Below, one piece after another: positions 8,663 to 18,126 of a stretch of DNA of 64,000 bases (within the stretch, counting starts at the first letter, position 1; each line of letters starts with the position of its first letter). This DNA is from UBA2210 sp036825195 (GTDB lineage: Bacteria; Desulfobacterota; Syntrophia; Syntrophales; UBA2210). Location: assembly GCA_036825195.1 (NCBI GenBank), contig DAISYQ010000001.1:62001-126000 (forward strand). The letters are read 5' to 3'. The translations under genes were made by a program, and so were the position numbers. The notes under the pieces are model-generated. The model was not told where the DNA came from and made no database searches. It was given only the letters and a program-made list of their open reading frames with translations.

Positions 8663-9618
8663 AAGGTTCCCCCACACATACCACGATCTTCCAACAATGG
8701 CTGCTGATCACGGGAATCCTCTTACTGCTACCTTTCACAGCATTCTCATCCCAATTCGGAACGGCCCTACCGAAGATCTCCGCATCCGTTGAGAAGACCA
8801 CCGCCCGGGTAGGCGACCTGCTCTGGCTAAACCTGACCTACGAAATGCCCGAAGGGACAAAATTGGCCGAAAAGGCCGCCATCAAAGGTCTCGATACCGT
8901 GACGGTCGTCGAACAGACATCACAGCCCGGCACCATCAGAATACGGTTTCTGGTCGACAGGCTGGAGTCATTCAAACTCGGTCCCTTCGGTCTCACCTGC
9001 ATTGACAGCAGCGGGAAGGAACACCAGATCGAAACGGACCCGATCGCCATGACAATCGAATCCAACCTGGGGAAAAAGCCGGAGGAAGCCAGCCTCAAAC
9101 CGATTCAGGATATCATGCCAACCGAATCGAAATGGTTGCTGTACCTTCTGGCCGCCTGTGCGATCATCATTCTGCTCGGCGTTGTATCCGGCCTCATGTG
9201 GTGGAGCAGAAAACGGCGTACCGATACTGTCAAGGCGACGATGGAGGACCCGCCCCATGTACGGGCCGAAAAGGAGATCGCCAGACTGCTCGCCAGCGGC
9301 CTCTTTGAGAAAGGGGAGGTCAAGACATTTTATTTCTCCTTTTCAGAGACCGTACGCCGCTATATGGGAGCCATCCGGCATTTCCCGGCTGCCGAAATGA
9401 CCACCGAAGAGATCCTCCGGCATGCCGCCACCCATTCGGATGATCAGGCGGTCGTGCACCTGCTCAGAGGGGCCGATCTCGTCAAATTCGCGGATGCGGT
9501 TCCAAACCCGGACCGCAAAGAAAAAGATGTGACGGCAGTCCGTGACTATATCCGTCAGACCGCTCCCGAACCGGATACCGCCTCCAACACCCGGCCTGAA
9601 ACGGAGGACGTACAATGA
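8659..9618 (+). CDS. Membrane protein with BatD-like ectodomain and DUF4381-like tail
   Basis: 319 residues from a GTG that overlaps the DUF58 stop. An N-terminal hydrophobic segment (about 12-30) acts as signal or anchor. It is followed by a beta-rich extracytoplasmic domain of about 110 residues with the ASVEKTTARVGD opening seen in BatD-type domains. A transmembrane helix lies at about 157-178. A helical cytoplasmic tail (ARLLASGLFEKGEVKTFYF, then RRYMGAIRHFPAAEMTTEEIL) resembles DUF4381 and the C-terminal part of BatD. It is thus a short second BatD-like protein between DUF58 and BatA. It overlaps batA by four bases. Its specific role is unknown. Confidence 0.75.
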   Translation: MKGSPTHTTIFQQWLLITGILLLLPFTAFSSQFGTALPKISASVEKTTARVGDLLWLNLTYEMPEGTKLAEKAAIKGLDTVTVVEQTSQPGTIRIRFLVDRLESFKLGPFGLTCIDSSGKEHQIETDPIAMTIESNLGKKPEEASLKPIQDIMPTESKWLLYLLAACAIIILLGVVSGLMWWSRKRRTDTVKATMEDPPHVRAEKEIARLLASGLFEKGEVKTFYFSFSETVRRYMGAIRHFPAAEMTTEEILRHAATHSDDQAVVHLLRGADLVKFADAVPNPDRKEKDVTAVRDYIRQTAPEPDTASNTRPETEDVQ

Positions 9619-10610
9619 CATTCCGTCTGGCCTATCCCGAAGTGCTCGTCCTTCTGCTCCCCGTCGCCGGTTGGTTGATCTGGGCTCTCAGGCGAAAGCC
9701 CGCCGCCATCACCTATTCCATGACCTCCGTGATGTCCCGGCTGGCAGGAAGAACCGGCTGGCTGGCCGGCAGGATCCCAATGGTGATCAGAGTGGGATGT
9801 CTGGTACTGCTCGTACTTGCCGCGGCACGGCCCCAGATGTACAACGTCTCACGGGAGATCAAATCGCCCGGGGTGGACATCATGCTCTGTCTGGACGCGT
9901 CCGGCTCCATGCAGGCCCTGGACTTTACCCTGGATGACAAACCTGCATCCAGGCTGGCGGCCGTCAAAAAAGTGGTTGGTGACTTTATCAAGAAGCGAGA
10001 GACGGACCGGATCGGACTGGTGGTCTTCGGGACCCAGGCCTTCACTCAATCCCCCTTAACACTGGACAAGGGGCTCCTGATCGACCTGGTAAAGCGGATG
10101 GAAATCGGCATGGCCGGGGATAAAACGGCTATCGGATCGGCAATCGCCATCGGTGGCAAGCGCCTGAAAGACCTGAAGGCCAAATCGAAAATCCTCATTC
10201 TCCTCACGGACGGCAGGCAGACTGCGGGATCGCTCACACCGGAAGAGGCGGCCGAGGCGGCTCAGGCCCTGGGGATCAAGATCTACACCATCGGTGTAGG
10301 AGGGACAGGACCCGCGCCCTTCCCGGTGCAGACACCCTTCGGCACACAACTGATACGCCAGCCCGTCGATATGGATGAGGAAACACTGACAAAAGTCGCC
10401 GAAATCGGACACGGAGAATATTTCAGGGCGGCAGATACCAAACGATTGCAGGAGATATACGATATCATCGACCGCCAGGAGAAAACCGAGGCAACGGTAA
10501 AGGAATTCTTCCACTTCAGAGAACTGTATCCCTGGTTCCTGCTGCCGGCGCTCCTCCTGCTGATGGCGGAAATCATACTTCGTACGACCCTGTTGAGGAC
10601 GATTCCATGA
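9615..10610 (+). CDS. batA: BatA-like vWA-domain membrane protein
   Basis: 331 residues. Two N-terminal hydrophobic segments (about 9-23 and 55-75) are followed by a von Willebrand factor A domain with the metal-binding motif DASGS (LCLDASGSMQAL, near 94-105). A DGRQTAG segment follows, and a C-terminal transmembrane helix at about 300-325. The domain is expected to face the periplasm. In Bacteroides the bat genes are linked to oxygen tolerance; in other phyla the role is less clear. The start overlaps the preceding gene and the stop overlaps batB, so translation is likely coupled. Confidence 0.9.
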   Translation: MTFRLAYPEVLVLLLPVAGWLIWALRRKPAAITYSMTSVMSRLAGRTGWLAGRIPMVIRVGCLVLLVLAAARPQMYNVSREIKSPGVDIMLCLDASGSMQALDFTLDDKPASRLAAVKKVVGDFIKKRETDRIGLVVFGTQAFTQSPLTLDKGLLIDLVKRMEIGMAGDKTAIGSAIAIGGKRLKDLKAKSKILILLTDGRQTAGSLTPEEAAEAAQALGIKIYTIGVGGTGPAPFPVQTPFGTQLIRQPVDMDEETLTKVAEIGHGEYFRAADTKRLQEIYDIIDRQEKTEATVKEFFHFRELYPWFLLPALLLLMAEIILRTTLLRTIP

Positions 10611-12487
10611 CACTTGCGCACGCATGGGTTTTACATCTTCTCTGGATACTGCCGATCACGGGCTGTCTGCTGATCGTGCAGAGCCGCCGGCGACACAAGG
10701 CCATGGAACGCTTTGCCGATGAAGACCTGCTGGGGCGTCTGACGCCGGACAATCACAACGGCAAACGTCTTCTCAAGGGAATCCTCCTCCTATGCGCACT
10801 GGGCTTCCTGATCCTGGCCCTGGCGGGACCCCGCTGGGGGACCCACTTTCAAGAGGTAAGCCGCAGAGGGGTGGATATCATGCTTGTAGTGGACGTGTCG
10901 AAGAGCATGGAGGTGGAGGACGTCAAACCCGACCGTCTGGAGCGCGCCAGAAGGGAGATCATCGACTTTCTCAAGGTCGTCGAGGGAGATCGGGTCGGTC
11001 TGACAGCCTTTTCCGGTGTCTCGTTCGTTCAATGCCCGCTGACACTGGACTACGCAGCCCTCGAACTGTTCCTGAGCGTTCTGCAACCGGGGATCATACC
11101 GGTGCCGGGGACCGACATGGGTGCGGCCATCGAGACGGGACTGTCGGCATTTGATTTCAAGACGGAAACGGACAAGGTCATGCTGCTGATTACCGACGGC
11201 GAAGATAACGAAGGCCGCGGTATGGAAGCCGCCCGAAAGGCAGCCGTTCAGGGTGTCAAGATCTTTGTCTTCGGTATCGGTGATCCGTCGGGGGGACCGA
11301 TCCCCGCAGGGGGAGATCGAGGCGGTTTTACAAAAGACACCGAAGGCAATCTGGTCTTATCTAAACTTGATGAAAAGACCCTGCAGGAAATCGCATCCCT
11401 AACCGGTGGTGACTATGTCCGTTCGGTGGCCGGCGATCTCGATCTCGATATACTCTACTTTGACGGCATCAAACAAAAGACGAAAGATCAAACCCTCAAG
11501 AGCGGAAAAATCAAGGTACATGACGAACGGTTCTTCGTCTTCATCCTGATCGCCTTTGTGATGCTCCTTGGCGAGGCGATCCTCGACGACAAGCGACGGC
11601 CCATATCGAAGAAGCGGTTCGGATTTCTGATGGTGATAGTTTTCTGCTCCCTGTGGGCACTTCCGATATCGAAGCCTGTCTTCGCCGCCGAATCGTCGCC
11701 GGATGAACTCTATCGTCAAGGCCGGTATGAAGAAGCCGAGAAGGAATATAGCCGGCTCGACATGGATAATCCCAAGGATATTAGATACCGTTACAACCGC
11801 GGGTGTGCCGCCTTTCAGAACGGAAAATACAAGGAGGCCGCAGCCGCCTTTTCGAGCGTCCTGAAAAGGACACAGAACCCCGGGGAACACTTCAGAGCCG
11901 CCTATAATCTGGGTAACACGGCTTTCAATCAGGGGGATTTTCAATCGGCGGCAGAGTTCTTCAAACAGGCGCTCATCGACGATCCGGCCAGTGAAACCGC
12001 TCGGTACAACCTCGAGCTGTCCCTGCGGTCACTGGAAAAGATGAAACAAAAAGAGTCAGAATCATCGCAGTCTTCTTCCGAAAATGACGGCGGACAGAAA
12101 GGAGAAGACAAGGGAAAGGAAAACAAGAAAGAGAAAAAGAACGGCCAATCTCCCGATAATGCAAAACCGGGAAAGGATACACCGCCCGATGCAAATCAGA
12201 ACCAGAAACAACAAGAGAAATCCGATACGAATCAGGATCAGGGATCGGCACAAAAGGAAAAACCCGGAAAGGGTACGGAGGAAAACCTTTCCGGAGATTT
12301 GAAACCGCGTCAGGAGCTTTCACAGATGAAGGAAAAGAAAGCACCCTCCACCGATGACAGATCCGCCACCGATAAAAAGAAGGCGGAAGCCCTGTTTGAT
12401 AATGTCCAGGAGAATCCATCGGACAGTATGCGGTTTATGATTCCCGAAGAGAGCCGGCGGGGAGCCGCTTCGGGAAAGGACTGGTAG
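10607..12487 (+). CDS. batB: BatB-BatC fusion: vWA domain plus TPR domain
   Basis: 626 residues, about twice a normal BatB. Residues 1-330 match BatB: N-terminal helices, a vWA domain with DVSKS (near 95), a TDGEDNEGRG segment, and a helix near 305-325. A further membrane segment (about 340-360) leads to three TPR-like repeats (about 365-475: ELYRQGRYEEAEKEYSRL, then YNLGNTAFNQGDFQSAAEFF). A long, highly charged Lys/Glu/Gln-rich low-complexity tail follows, with a C-terminal RFMIPEESRRG motif. The TPR half corresponds to BatC, normally a separate gene. The fusion implies that both act as one unit. It overlaps batA by four bases and ends one base before batD. Confidence 0.88.
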   Translation: MTLAHAWVLHLLWILPITGCLLIVQSRRRHKAMERFADEDLLGRLTPDNHNGKRLLKGILLLCALGFLILALAGPRWGTHFQEVSRRGVDIMLVVDVSKSMEVEDVKPDRLERARREIIDFLKVVEGDRVGLTAFSGVSFVQCPLTLDYAALELFLSVLQPGIIPVPGTDMGAAIETGLSAFDFKTETDKVMLLITDGEDNEGRGMEAARKAAVQGVKIFVFGIGDPSGGPIPAGGDRGGFTKDTEGNLVLSKLDEKTLQEIASLTGGDYVRSVAGDLDLDILYFDGIKQKTKDQTLKSGKIKVHDERFFVFILIAFVMLLGEAILDDKRRPISKKRFGFLMVIVFCSLWALPISKPVFAAESSPDELYRQGRYEEAEKEYSRLDMDNPKDIRYRYNRGCAAFQNGKYKEAAAAFSSVLKRTQNPGEHFRAAYNLGNTAFNQGDFQSAAEFFKQALIDDPASETARYNLELSLRSLEKMKQKESESSQSSSENDGGQKGEDKGKENKKEKKNGQSPDNAKPGKDTPPDANQNQKQQEKSDTNQDQGSAQKEKPGKGTEENLSGDLKPRQELSQMKEKKAPSTDDRSATDKKKAEALFDNVQENPSDSMRFMIPEESRRGAASGKDW

Positions 12488-12488
12488 C

Positions 12489-14219
12489 ATGAAAAGAATC
12501 ACTATGACAATCGTCTTGGTACTGTCCTGCCTTCTTGCTTCCGCGTCAGGAGCGGCGCAGGTCGGCGTTACGCTCTCCCTGGAGCGCAGCGAGGCGACCC
12601 CGATAGACACCATCCGCATGGAAGTCAAGGTTTCCGGCACCCGCAGCGGGGATACGGCTCCCGTCATCCACGGGTTAGAATCCTTCCAGGTGACGCAGGG
12701 AGGAACATCCAGCAGGGTCGAGATCGTCAATGGCAAAATGAGTTCGGGGATCGACTACTCCTATTTTATTCAACCGCGGAAAACGGGTGTATTCACGATC
12801 GGTCCGGCCGAGATAGAGGTGGACGGAAACAGGGCGAAGAGCAACACGGTGACACTCGACGTGAAAGAAATCTCTCAAGAGCCTGGATCCAACCGCGGTC
12901 CTGTCTTCATCGAGGCCTCCATCTCATCGGAAGAGGTATATGTCGAGGAACAGGCAATGTACACGATCAAGCTGTATTACCGGGTCGGCATCGACGACCT
13001 CTCCCTGAAACTGCCGGAGATCGATCACATCGTATTCAAGCAACTCGGCCGTCCGAGCGAATATCAGACCACCTGCGGAGGGAAGGCGTATCAAGTCCTG
13101 GAGGTCCGACACTCCCTTCTGGCCTCACAGGCCGGCGAGTACGCCATCTGGTCAAGCTCAATGCGGATGACTGTCAGACAATCCGGAGGACACTCCCCCT
13201 TCTCATTTTTATCCGGCCGACCGCTGACGCTGGCAACCGATCCCGTGGTATTGAAGGTCCGCGATCTCCCCGAAAAAGGAAAGCCGACAGGTTTCAGCGG
13301 ACTTATCGGGGATTTTCAGATCGAATCCGGGCTGGAACCACTCAGCCTGAAGGCGGGTGAGTCCGCAACCCTGACGATCCGCATCAGCGGCAGGGGAAAT
13401 GTAAACAGGATACCCGATATCGACCTCCCTGAAATGCCCTTTGCACGAACCTACAGCGATAAACCGGTCATGGAAACACAGGATGATTCCCATGGAATCG
13501 GAGGGACAAAGACCATGAAATGGGCCCTGGTCCCCGAAAAGGCAGGCCGATTCGATGTACCGCCGCTGACCGTAAGCTTTTTCAATCCCCATACGGGGGA
13601 ATACACCGTCCTGAAGACACCTCTTTATACCCTGTCCGTCTCACCCGGAGAGGATCAGGCGGTCACGGTGTTTCAGGCGACCCCGAATGGCGGAAAACCG
13701 GCCGAAGGATCGGCGAAACAGGAGGTCCGGCAGGTCGGGAAAGATATTCTGCCGATCCATACGACCCTTACCACCCTGTCGGTACCCTATCGGTTTCTGT
13801 CCACCGGATGGTTTCTCTGGCTTGCCCTGTTCGGCCCCGTATCCGTGTATGTGGTGCTGCTGTGCGGATTGAGGATCTACAAAAGGTCCCCCGAACACCT
13901 CGTCCAGTTACGTTCCAGACAGGCGTACCGATCGCTACAAAAGCGGTGCCGCCGTCTTCATACCGACGGCGGAACCCTCATCGACGCCTTTACGGATTAC
14001 CTGAACGACAGGTTCGACCTGTCCATCGGCGTGCTGACCGCGGATGATACTGCCAGGCTGCTGAGGGGACACGGAGCCGGTGACGATACCGTGGAAACTA
14101 TACGCCGCATTATCCAGACGGTCGAAAACGCGGTCTATGCCGGAAAAGATCTGAACGGTGCTGATGCGGCGGGCGATTTGCTGGAACGTGTCAAGACGCT
14201 GGAAAAGGAGATCCGATGA
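12489..14219 (+). CDS. batD: BatD-like protein
   Basis: 576 residues with a signal peptide (1-23, SASGAAQ). Repeated Ig-like beta domains follow (VGVTLSLERSEATPIDTIRMEVKVSG; an EASISSEEVYVEEQAMYTI block; ESATLTIRISGRGNVNRIPDIDLP). A transmembrane helix lies near 440-465, with a helical cytoplasmic tail (YRSLQKRCRRLH). This is the BatD architecture: a large extracytoplasmic part that could contact the vWA domains of BatA and BatB. The gene begins one base after batB and its stop overlaps the next start (ATGA). Confidence 0.88.
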   Translation: MKRITMTIVLVLSCLLASASGAAQVGVTLSLERSEATPIDTIRMEVKVSGTRSGDTAPVIHGLESFQVTQGGTSSRVEIVNGKMSSGIDYSYFIQPRKTGVFTIGPAEIEVDGNRAKSNTVTLDVKEISQEPGSNRGPVFIEASISSEEVYVEEQAMYTIKLYYRVGIDDLSLKLPEIDHIVFKQLGRPSEYQTTCGGKAYQVLEVRHSLLASQAGEYAIWSSSMRMTVRQSGGHSPFSFLSGRPLTLATDPVVLKVRDLPEKGKPTGFSGLIGDFQIESGLEPLSLKAGESATLTIRISGRGNVNRIPDIDLPEMPFARTYSDKPVMETQDDSHGIGGTKTMKWALVPEKAGRFDVPPLTVSFFNPHTGEYTVLKTPLYTLSVSPGEDQAVTVFQATPNGGKPAEGSAKQEVRQVGKDILPIHTTLTTLSVPYRFLSTGWFLWLALFGPVSVYVVLLCGLRIYKRSPEHLVQLRSRQAYRSLQKRCRRLHTDGGTLIDAFTDYLNDRFDLSIGVLTADDTARLLRGHGAGDDTVETIRRIIQTVENAVYAGKDLNGADAAGDLLERVKTLEKEIR

Positions 14220-15001
14220 GTATGCGCATCCGTTTTATGACCATCCTGCTGCTCGTGTGCCTGTCGGTACCGTTTACAGCACAAGCCCAGACGAACGGCT
14301 CGGCGGAAGAAAACTTTTTCGAAGCCAACCGGGCCTATAAAAACGAAGCCTTTCAGGAAGCTATAGCCGGGTACAGCAAGCTCATCGAAAACGGCTTTGA
14401 AAACGGTCATACCTACTATAATCTCGGAAACGCCTATTTTCGTCTCGGCGAGGTCGGCAGGGCGATCCTGTCCTACGAACGGGCGCGCCTCTTTATCCCG
14501 CGTGACAGCGATCTCAACTTCAACCTTTCGCAGGCAAAGGATCAGACCCTCGATGCCGTCAGCGATTCACAGAGGTTTTCTCTGCCCGACCTCCTGGGGC
14601 TCGATCGAGTGAACCGATACGAAGTCTTCTTCGTCTTTATCATTATGAACGTGCTCTTCTTCGGAGTTCTCTGCATACGGATCTTCAACAAATCAGAGTG
14701 GACCTACTACCTATCCATCTTTCTGGCCATCTTTATCGGTATCGGCGCATGTGTCACCGCGTTGAAGTGGTACGAATCGATCACCGATGATCGCACGATC
14801 GTTATAGCCAAAGAAGTCGAGGTGCTGGCGGGTCCCGATCCGGGAGATACCATACTGTTCAAAATTCATGAAGGTGCCGTTGTTCATCATGAACGCTCAG
14901 AGGACGGGTGGACATTGCTACACCTGTCAGAAGACAAACGGGGCTGGGCGAAGTCCGATCAACTGGAACGGATCGTACAAAGAAAAATAGATAGATCTTG
15001 A
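14216..15001 (+). CDS. batE: BatE-like protein: TPR, two membrane helices, SH3-like domain
   Basis: 261 residues. Signal peptide at 1-24 (FTAQAQ), then two TPR units (ANRAYKNEAFQEAIAGYSKL; YYNLGNAYFRLGEVGRAILSYERA), two membrane helices (about 138-156 and 162-182), and a C-terminal bacterial SH3-like region of about 60 residues ending GWAKSDQLERIV. This is the BatE architecture seen in Bat operons. It is the last gene; a long inverted repeat 40 bases downstream probably ends the transcript. The SH3-like part may bind peptidoglycan (inference). Confidence 0.82.
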   Translation: MSMRIRFMTILLLVCLSVPFTAQAQTNGSAEENFFEANRAYKNEAFQEAIAGYSKLIENGFENGHTYYNLGNAYFRLGEVGRAILSYERARLFIPRDSDLNFNLSQAKDQTLDAVSDSQRFSLPDLLGLDRVNRYEVFFVFIIMNVLFFGVLCIRIFNKSEWTYYLSIFLAIFIGIGACVTALKWYESITDDRTIVIAKEVEVLAGPDPGDTILFKIHEGAVVHHERSEDGWTLLHLSEDKRGWAKSDQLERIVQRKIDRS

Positions 15002-15040
15002 ATCTTCGATGAAGGAGGAAGACAAGGGATCAAATCATAA

Positions 15041-15101
15041 CAGGGGATATCCATGAAAGGTCGAGGAGGAAGTGTACATTTCACTTTCAGGATATCCCCT
15101 G
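15041..15101. terminator. Long inverted repeat between convergent bat and htrA genes
   Basis: CAGGGGATATCC and its exact reverse complement GGATATCCCCTG are separated by 37 bases, within which GAAAG and CTTTC can extend the stem. It lies in the 135-base gap between the converging batE-like and htrA genes, so it could terminate both. It lacks a strong T-run on either side, so mRNA 3'-end stabilisation is also possible. Confidence 0.5.
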
Positions 15102-15136
15102 GTTGATTTAATTACTGTTCCACCGGTAGTGAAACC

Positions 15137-16591
15137 CTATTTCGGTATCGACAAGGCGATGAATCCGGCCCTCCCCCGTCGGAGCAGCAGCTTTATCTTT
15201 TTGTCATCATCGGCCCCTTTTACTGCTGAAAGATAATCGCCGACGGTTTTGACTTTCACACGATTGACCGCCACTATCAGGTCTCCCTGACTCACTCCGG
15301 CAGTATCGGCCTTACTTCCCCGTGCTACTTCAACGACAATGACACCACTCGTATCCTCATCATACCCAAAGCGTTGTGCAACATCCGGCGACATATCGGC
15401 AACCCTGATCCCCAGATTATCGCTCTCGTTCATCGACTTTTTCGCAATCACCTCATCGTCGGTCCGTTTCGCAACTTCAACAAAGATATCTTTTTTGTCG
15501 CCGTCTCTCAGGACGGTTATGCGGGTACGTTTTCCGACGGGAAGATTCGCTATCTTACTGGAGAGAGCATGGCCCGAATCGACATCCTTTCCATCGATGG
15601 AAATAATCACGTCTTCGGCTTTGATGCCTCCCTTATCGGCGGGACTGTTCTCATAGACCTCGGTGACGAGTACACCCTTCCGGTCTTTCATACCGTAGTA
15701 GTCTCCCAGTTCTTCCGTCAAATCCTGAATACCGACACCCAGCCAGGCACGCGTGACTTCACCATTGTTCTTGAGCTGTTCGACGATCCCCTTGGCGAGG
15801 TTAACGGGAATGGCGAATCCGATCCCCTGTCCACCGGCAACGATCGCCGTATTGATACCGATCACCTCACCCTTCATGTTGATGAGGGGACCACCGCTGT
15901 TTCCCGGATTGATCGAAGCGTCTGTCTGGATGAAATCATCGTAGGGACCTGCCCCGATAACCCGCCCTTTCGCGCTGACGATGCCCGCCGTCACCGTCTG
16001 CTCCAGTCCGAAGGGACTGCCGATTGCGACGACCCAGTCACCGACCGAGAGACCATCGGAATCACCGATAGGAAGCGGTTCGAGGTCCTTTGAATCCTTG
16101 ATCCTCACGAGGGCCAGATCCGTTTTGGGGTCCCTGCCGACCAGTTCCGCGTCATATTCCTTCTTGTTGCTCAACGTAACGACTATCGTGTCGGCTCCGT
16201 CAACAACATGATTATTCGTCACGATATACCCGTTATCGTCGATGATAAACCCCGAACCAAGACCACGCTGTTTGGGGGCGGGGTGGTTGTCTCCGCGTGG
16301 AAAGGGACCGAAAAAATCTTCAAAGGGATTTCTTCCCCCGAAGGGATTCCGTCCCTGGAAGGGATTTTCGCGTGAGAAATGAGATATTTCTTCGCTTTCA
16401 TTCATACTCTTTTCGACACGGATGTTCACCACGCCGTTCTTCACCTGTTTCGCGAGAACGCTAAAATTGGCCGGGGCCAGGTAGCTTCCCGTATCCTGCG
16501 ATGCGGCCGGCAGTTGCGTGACCGCACCGGCCATAAGCCCTACTGCGAAAATGGCCGCTATGATAAGTGCCTTCCTCTTCAATGTCTTCAT
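15137..16591 (-). CDS. degP: Periplasmic serine protease, HtrA/DegP family
   Basis: 484 residues. An N-terminal signal segment (about 8-30) is followed by a linker with three short NPFxGRNPF-type repeats (76-92) that probably sit in the regulatory LA-loop region. The trypsin-like domain has its triad at His128 (NNHVV), Asp158 (KTDLALV) and Ser232 (NPGNSGGP). Two PDZ domains follow (about 275-365 and 390-480). It degrades or refolds damaged envelope proteins. The gene lies directly downstream of a two-component system on the same strand, and a palindrome sits in the gap at 16692-16707. GGGAGGT is found before the ATG. Confidence 0.95.
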   Translation of the reverse strand: MKTLKRKALIIAAIFAVGLMAGAVTQLPAASQDTGSYLAPANFSVLAKQVKNGVVNIRVEKSMNESEEISHFSRENPFQGRNPFGGRNPFEDFFGPFPRGDNHPAPKQRGLGSGFIIDDNGYIVTNNHVVDGADTIVVTLSNKKEYDAELVGRDPKTDLALVRIKDSKDLEPLPIGDSDGLSVGDWVVAIGSPFGLEQTVTAGIVSAKGRVIGAGPYDDFIQTDASINPGNSGGPLINMKGEVIGINTAIVAGGQGIGFAIPVNLAKGIVEQLKNNGEVTRAWLGVGIQDLTEELGDYYGMKDRKGVLVTEVYENSPADKGGIKAEDVIISIDGKDVDSGHALSSKIANLPVGKRTRITVLRDGDKKDIFVEVAKRTDDEVIAKKSMNESDNLGIRVADMSPDVAQRFGYDEDTSGVIVVEVARGSKADTAGVSQGDLIVAVNRVKVKTVGDYLSAVKGADDDKKIKLLLRRGRAGFIALSIPK

Positions 16592-16691
16592 GTGTTACCT
16601 CCCATGATGTATTGTTGTAAGCCGGATAACTGTTTTGTTTTATCCACGGCCATACAATACACACGGAAGTTTACGGCAAGATGACCCGAAG

Positions 16692-16707
16692 ATTACCAAT
16701 TTGTAAT
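16692..16707. promoter_or_regulatory. Candidate response-regulator box upstream of htrA
   Basis: ATTACCAATTTGTAAT: the arms ATTAC and GTAAT are separated by six bases. The pattern is close to the ATTACA-type boxes bound by CopR/CusR/HprR-like OmpR-family regulators (known from other bacteria). It is in the 137-base gap between the kinase gene and htrA, about 100 bases before the htrA start. The adjacent regulator at 18104-18781 belongs to that family, which makes it the obvious candidate. Confidence 0.45.
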
Positions 16708-16728
16708 GTTGGGGAAACTGACTGAGGA

Positions 16729-18126
16729 CTAAAGGGTAACGGTAAAGGTGCTCCCTTTTCCCGGTTCGCTTTCTACGGCTATGTCGCCACCGTGGGCCCT
16801 TGCGATGGCTCGGGCGAGGCTGAGTCCGAGCCCCGTCCCTTCCGTCGACCTGCTCTCGTCACCGCGATAAAAGCGTTCGAAGATATGGGTACGTTCTGCC
16901 TCCGCAATTCCCGTACCCGTGTCACACACCTTCAGAACGGTTGCCGTATCATCCTGTTTTTCCAGGATGATAGTCACCGCTCCGCCGGAGGGAGTATATT
17001 TGATGGCATTATCGAGGAGATTCGAAATCAACCGCTGGAGCATCCCCGTATCACCGGTGTACGCCAGGGTCTCGGGCGTGCGGCAAGTAAGTGAGAGCTG
17101 TTTGTCTTCCGCGCTGGGACGGAAGAGTTCGCAGGCATTCTTTACAACTCCGGCGAGGTCTATCTCTGTCCTGTTCAGGTCGCCCACCCCCGCTTCAAAC
17201 CGCGAGATGACAAGCATCGTACTGATCATGTCGAGAAGACGGTCGCACTCCTCAATGATACTTGCCGTCATCGTCTCGTATTCCGTAGCGCCGGGGTGCG
17301 TCGTCAGGGTGATTTCGGCGATGCCTCGAATTCTGGTAACCGGCGTCTTCAGGTCGTGGGCGATACTGTCGCTCATCTCCCGCATCCCCGTGACCAGCGT
17401 TTCGATACGGTCCAGCATTTCATTGAACGTGTTTGCCAGTTCGTCTATTTCATCCCCACGGGGTTTCACCGGGACCCGCATGTTCAGGGCATCTCTCGAT
17501 ATCATCTGAGCCGTCCTCGTCACCACCTCAACGCCGGAGAGGGTCTGTCTCGCCATAAGCCACCCCACCAGTGCGGCGAGGGCGATAAGAAAGGTTACCG
17601 CACCGATCAATATCCTCTTGAATACGCCCAGTACCCTGCCGTATTCCTCCATCGACTGACCGACCTGAAGAATGACACCCTGACCTATTACGGCATACAA
17701 GACCCGTATTTCATGGTCGCGATCGGGCAGGGTAATCGTCTCGAAAACCGGTACACCGCCCTGAATGAGGTCCCGTATCATCCCAACATTGATCCCGATG
17801 TCTTTCCAGTAATCCATGTTCGACGACGAGAAGACCTGCCCGTTGCTGTGAAGGAAGCGGAAGAAGACCTTTTTGACACCTCCGGCCTGGGATTCGATGA
17901 TGGCCACCCGTTGACCGGCCCCCGCACCCTCGGCGGCTATCAGTGACGAAAATTTCCGCATCTGGTTCAGGAGGTCTTCGTCTGTCTGGCGCTGGATGAT
18001 GTTTGTGGCGAGGAAGTACAAGAGTAAGATCGCAAGAAAGGTGATAACGGTAAAGATGCCCGTGTACCAGATGGTCAGACGAAAGGCCAGGGTGTGGTGA
18101 ATATTAATCAGTCTCTTTAAGGACAT
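16729..18126 (-). CDS. Sensor histidine kinase of a heavy-metal/envelope-type two-component system
   Basis: 465 residues. Transmembrane helices lie at about 18-40 and 170-192, with a periplasmic sensor loop of about 125 residues between them. A HAMP domain follows (195-245), then HisKA with the phosphorylated His257 (SDSIAHDLKTPVTR), and an HATPase_c domain with N, G1 and G2 boxes (LLDNAIKYTPSGG; DTGTGIAEAE; GTGLGLSLA). The layout is like CusS/IrlS-type kinases. It overlaps the regulator gene upstream by 23 bases. The signal is unknown; proximity to htrA suggests envelope stress or metal. Confidence 0.93.
   Translation of the reverse strand: MSLKRLINIHHTLAFRLTIWYTGIFTVITFLAILLLYFLATNIIQRQTDEDLLNQMRKFSSLIAAEGAGAGQRVAIIESQAGGVKKVFFRFLHSNGQVFSSSNMDYWKDIGINVGMIRDLIQGGVPVFETITLPDRDHEIRVLYAVIGQGVILQVGQSMEEYGRVLGVFKRILIGAVTFLIALAALVGWLMARQTLSGVEVVTRTAQMISRDALNMRVPVKPRGDEIDELANTFNEMLDRIETLVTGMREMSDSIAHDLKTPVTRIRGIAEITLTTHPGATEYETMTASIIEECDRLLDMISTMLVISRFEAGVGDLNRTEIDLAGVVKNACELFRPSAEDKQLSLTCRTPETLAYTGDTGMLQRLISNLLDNAIKYTPSGGAVTIILEKQDDTATVLKVCDTGTGIAEAERTHIFERFYRGDESRSTEGTGLGLSLARAIARAHGGDIAVESEPGKGSTFTVTL

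Noticed and set aside
12040..12330. Lys/Glu/Gln-rich stretch as a possible frameshift or contamination
   Set aside because: The frame continues without a break into a conserved-looking end; charged tails of this kind are common in BatC-like proteins.
16315..16370. Repeated NPFxGRNPF segments in htrA as a DNA repeat
   Set aside because: Three short in-frame repeats within the protease linker; ordinary low-complexity protein sequence, not a mobile or CRISPR repeat.
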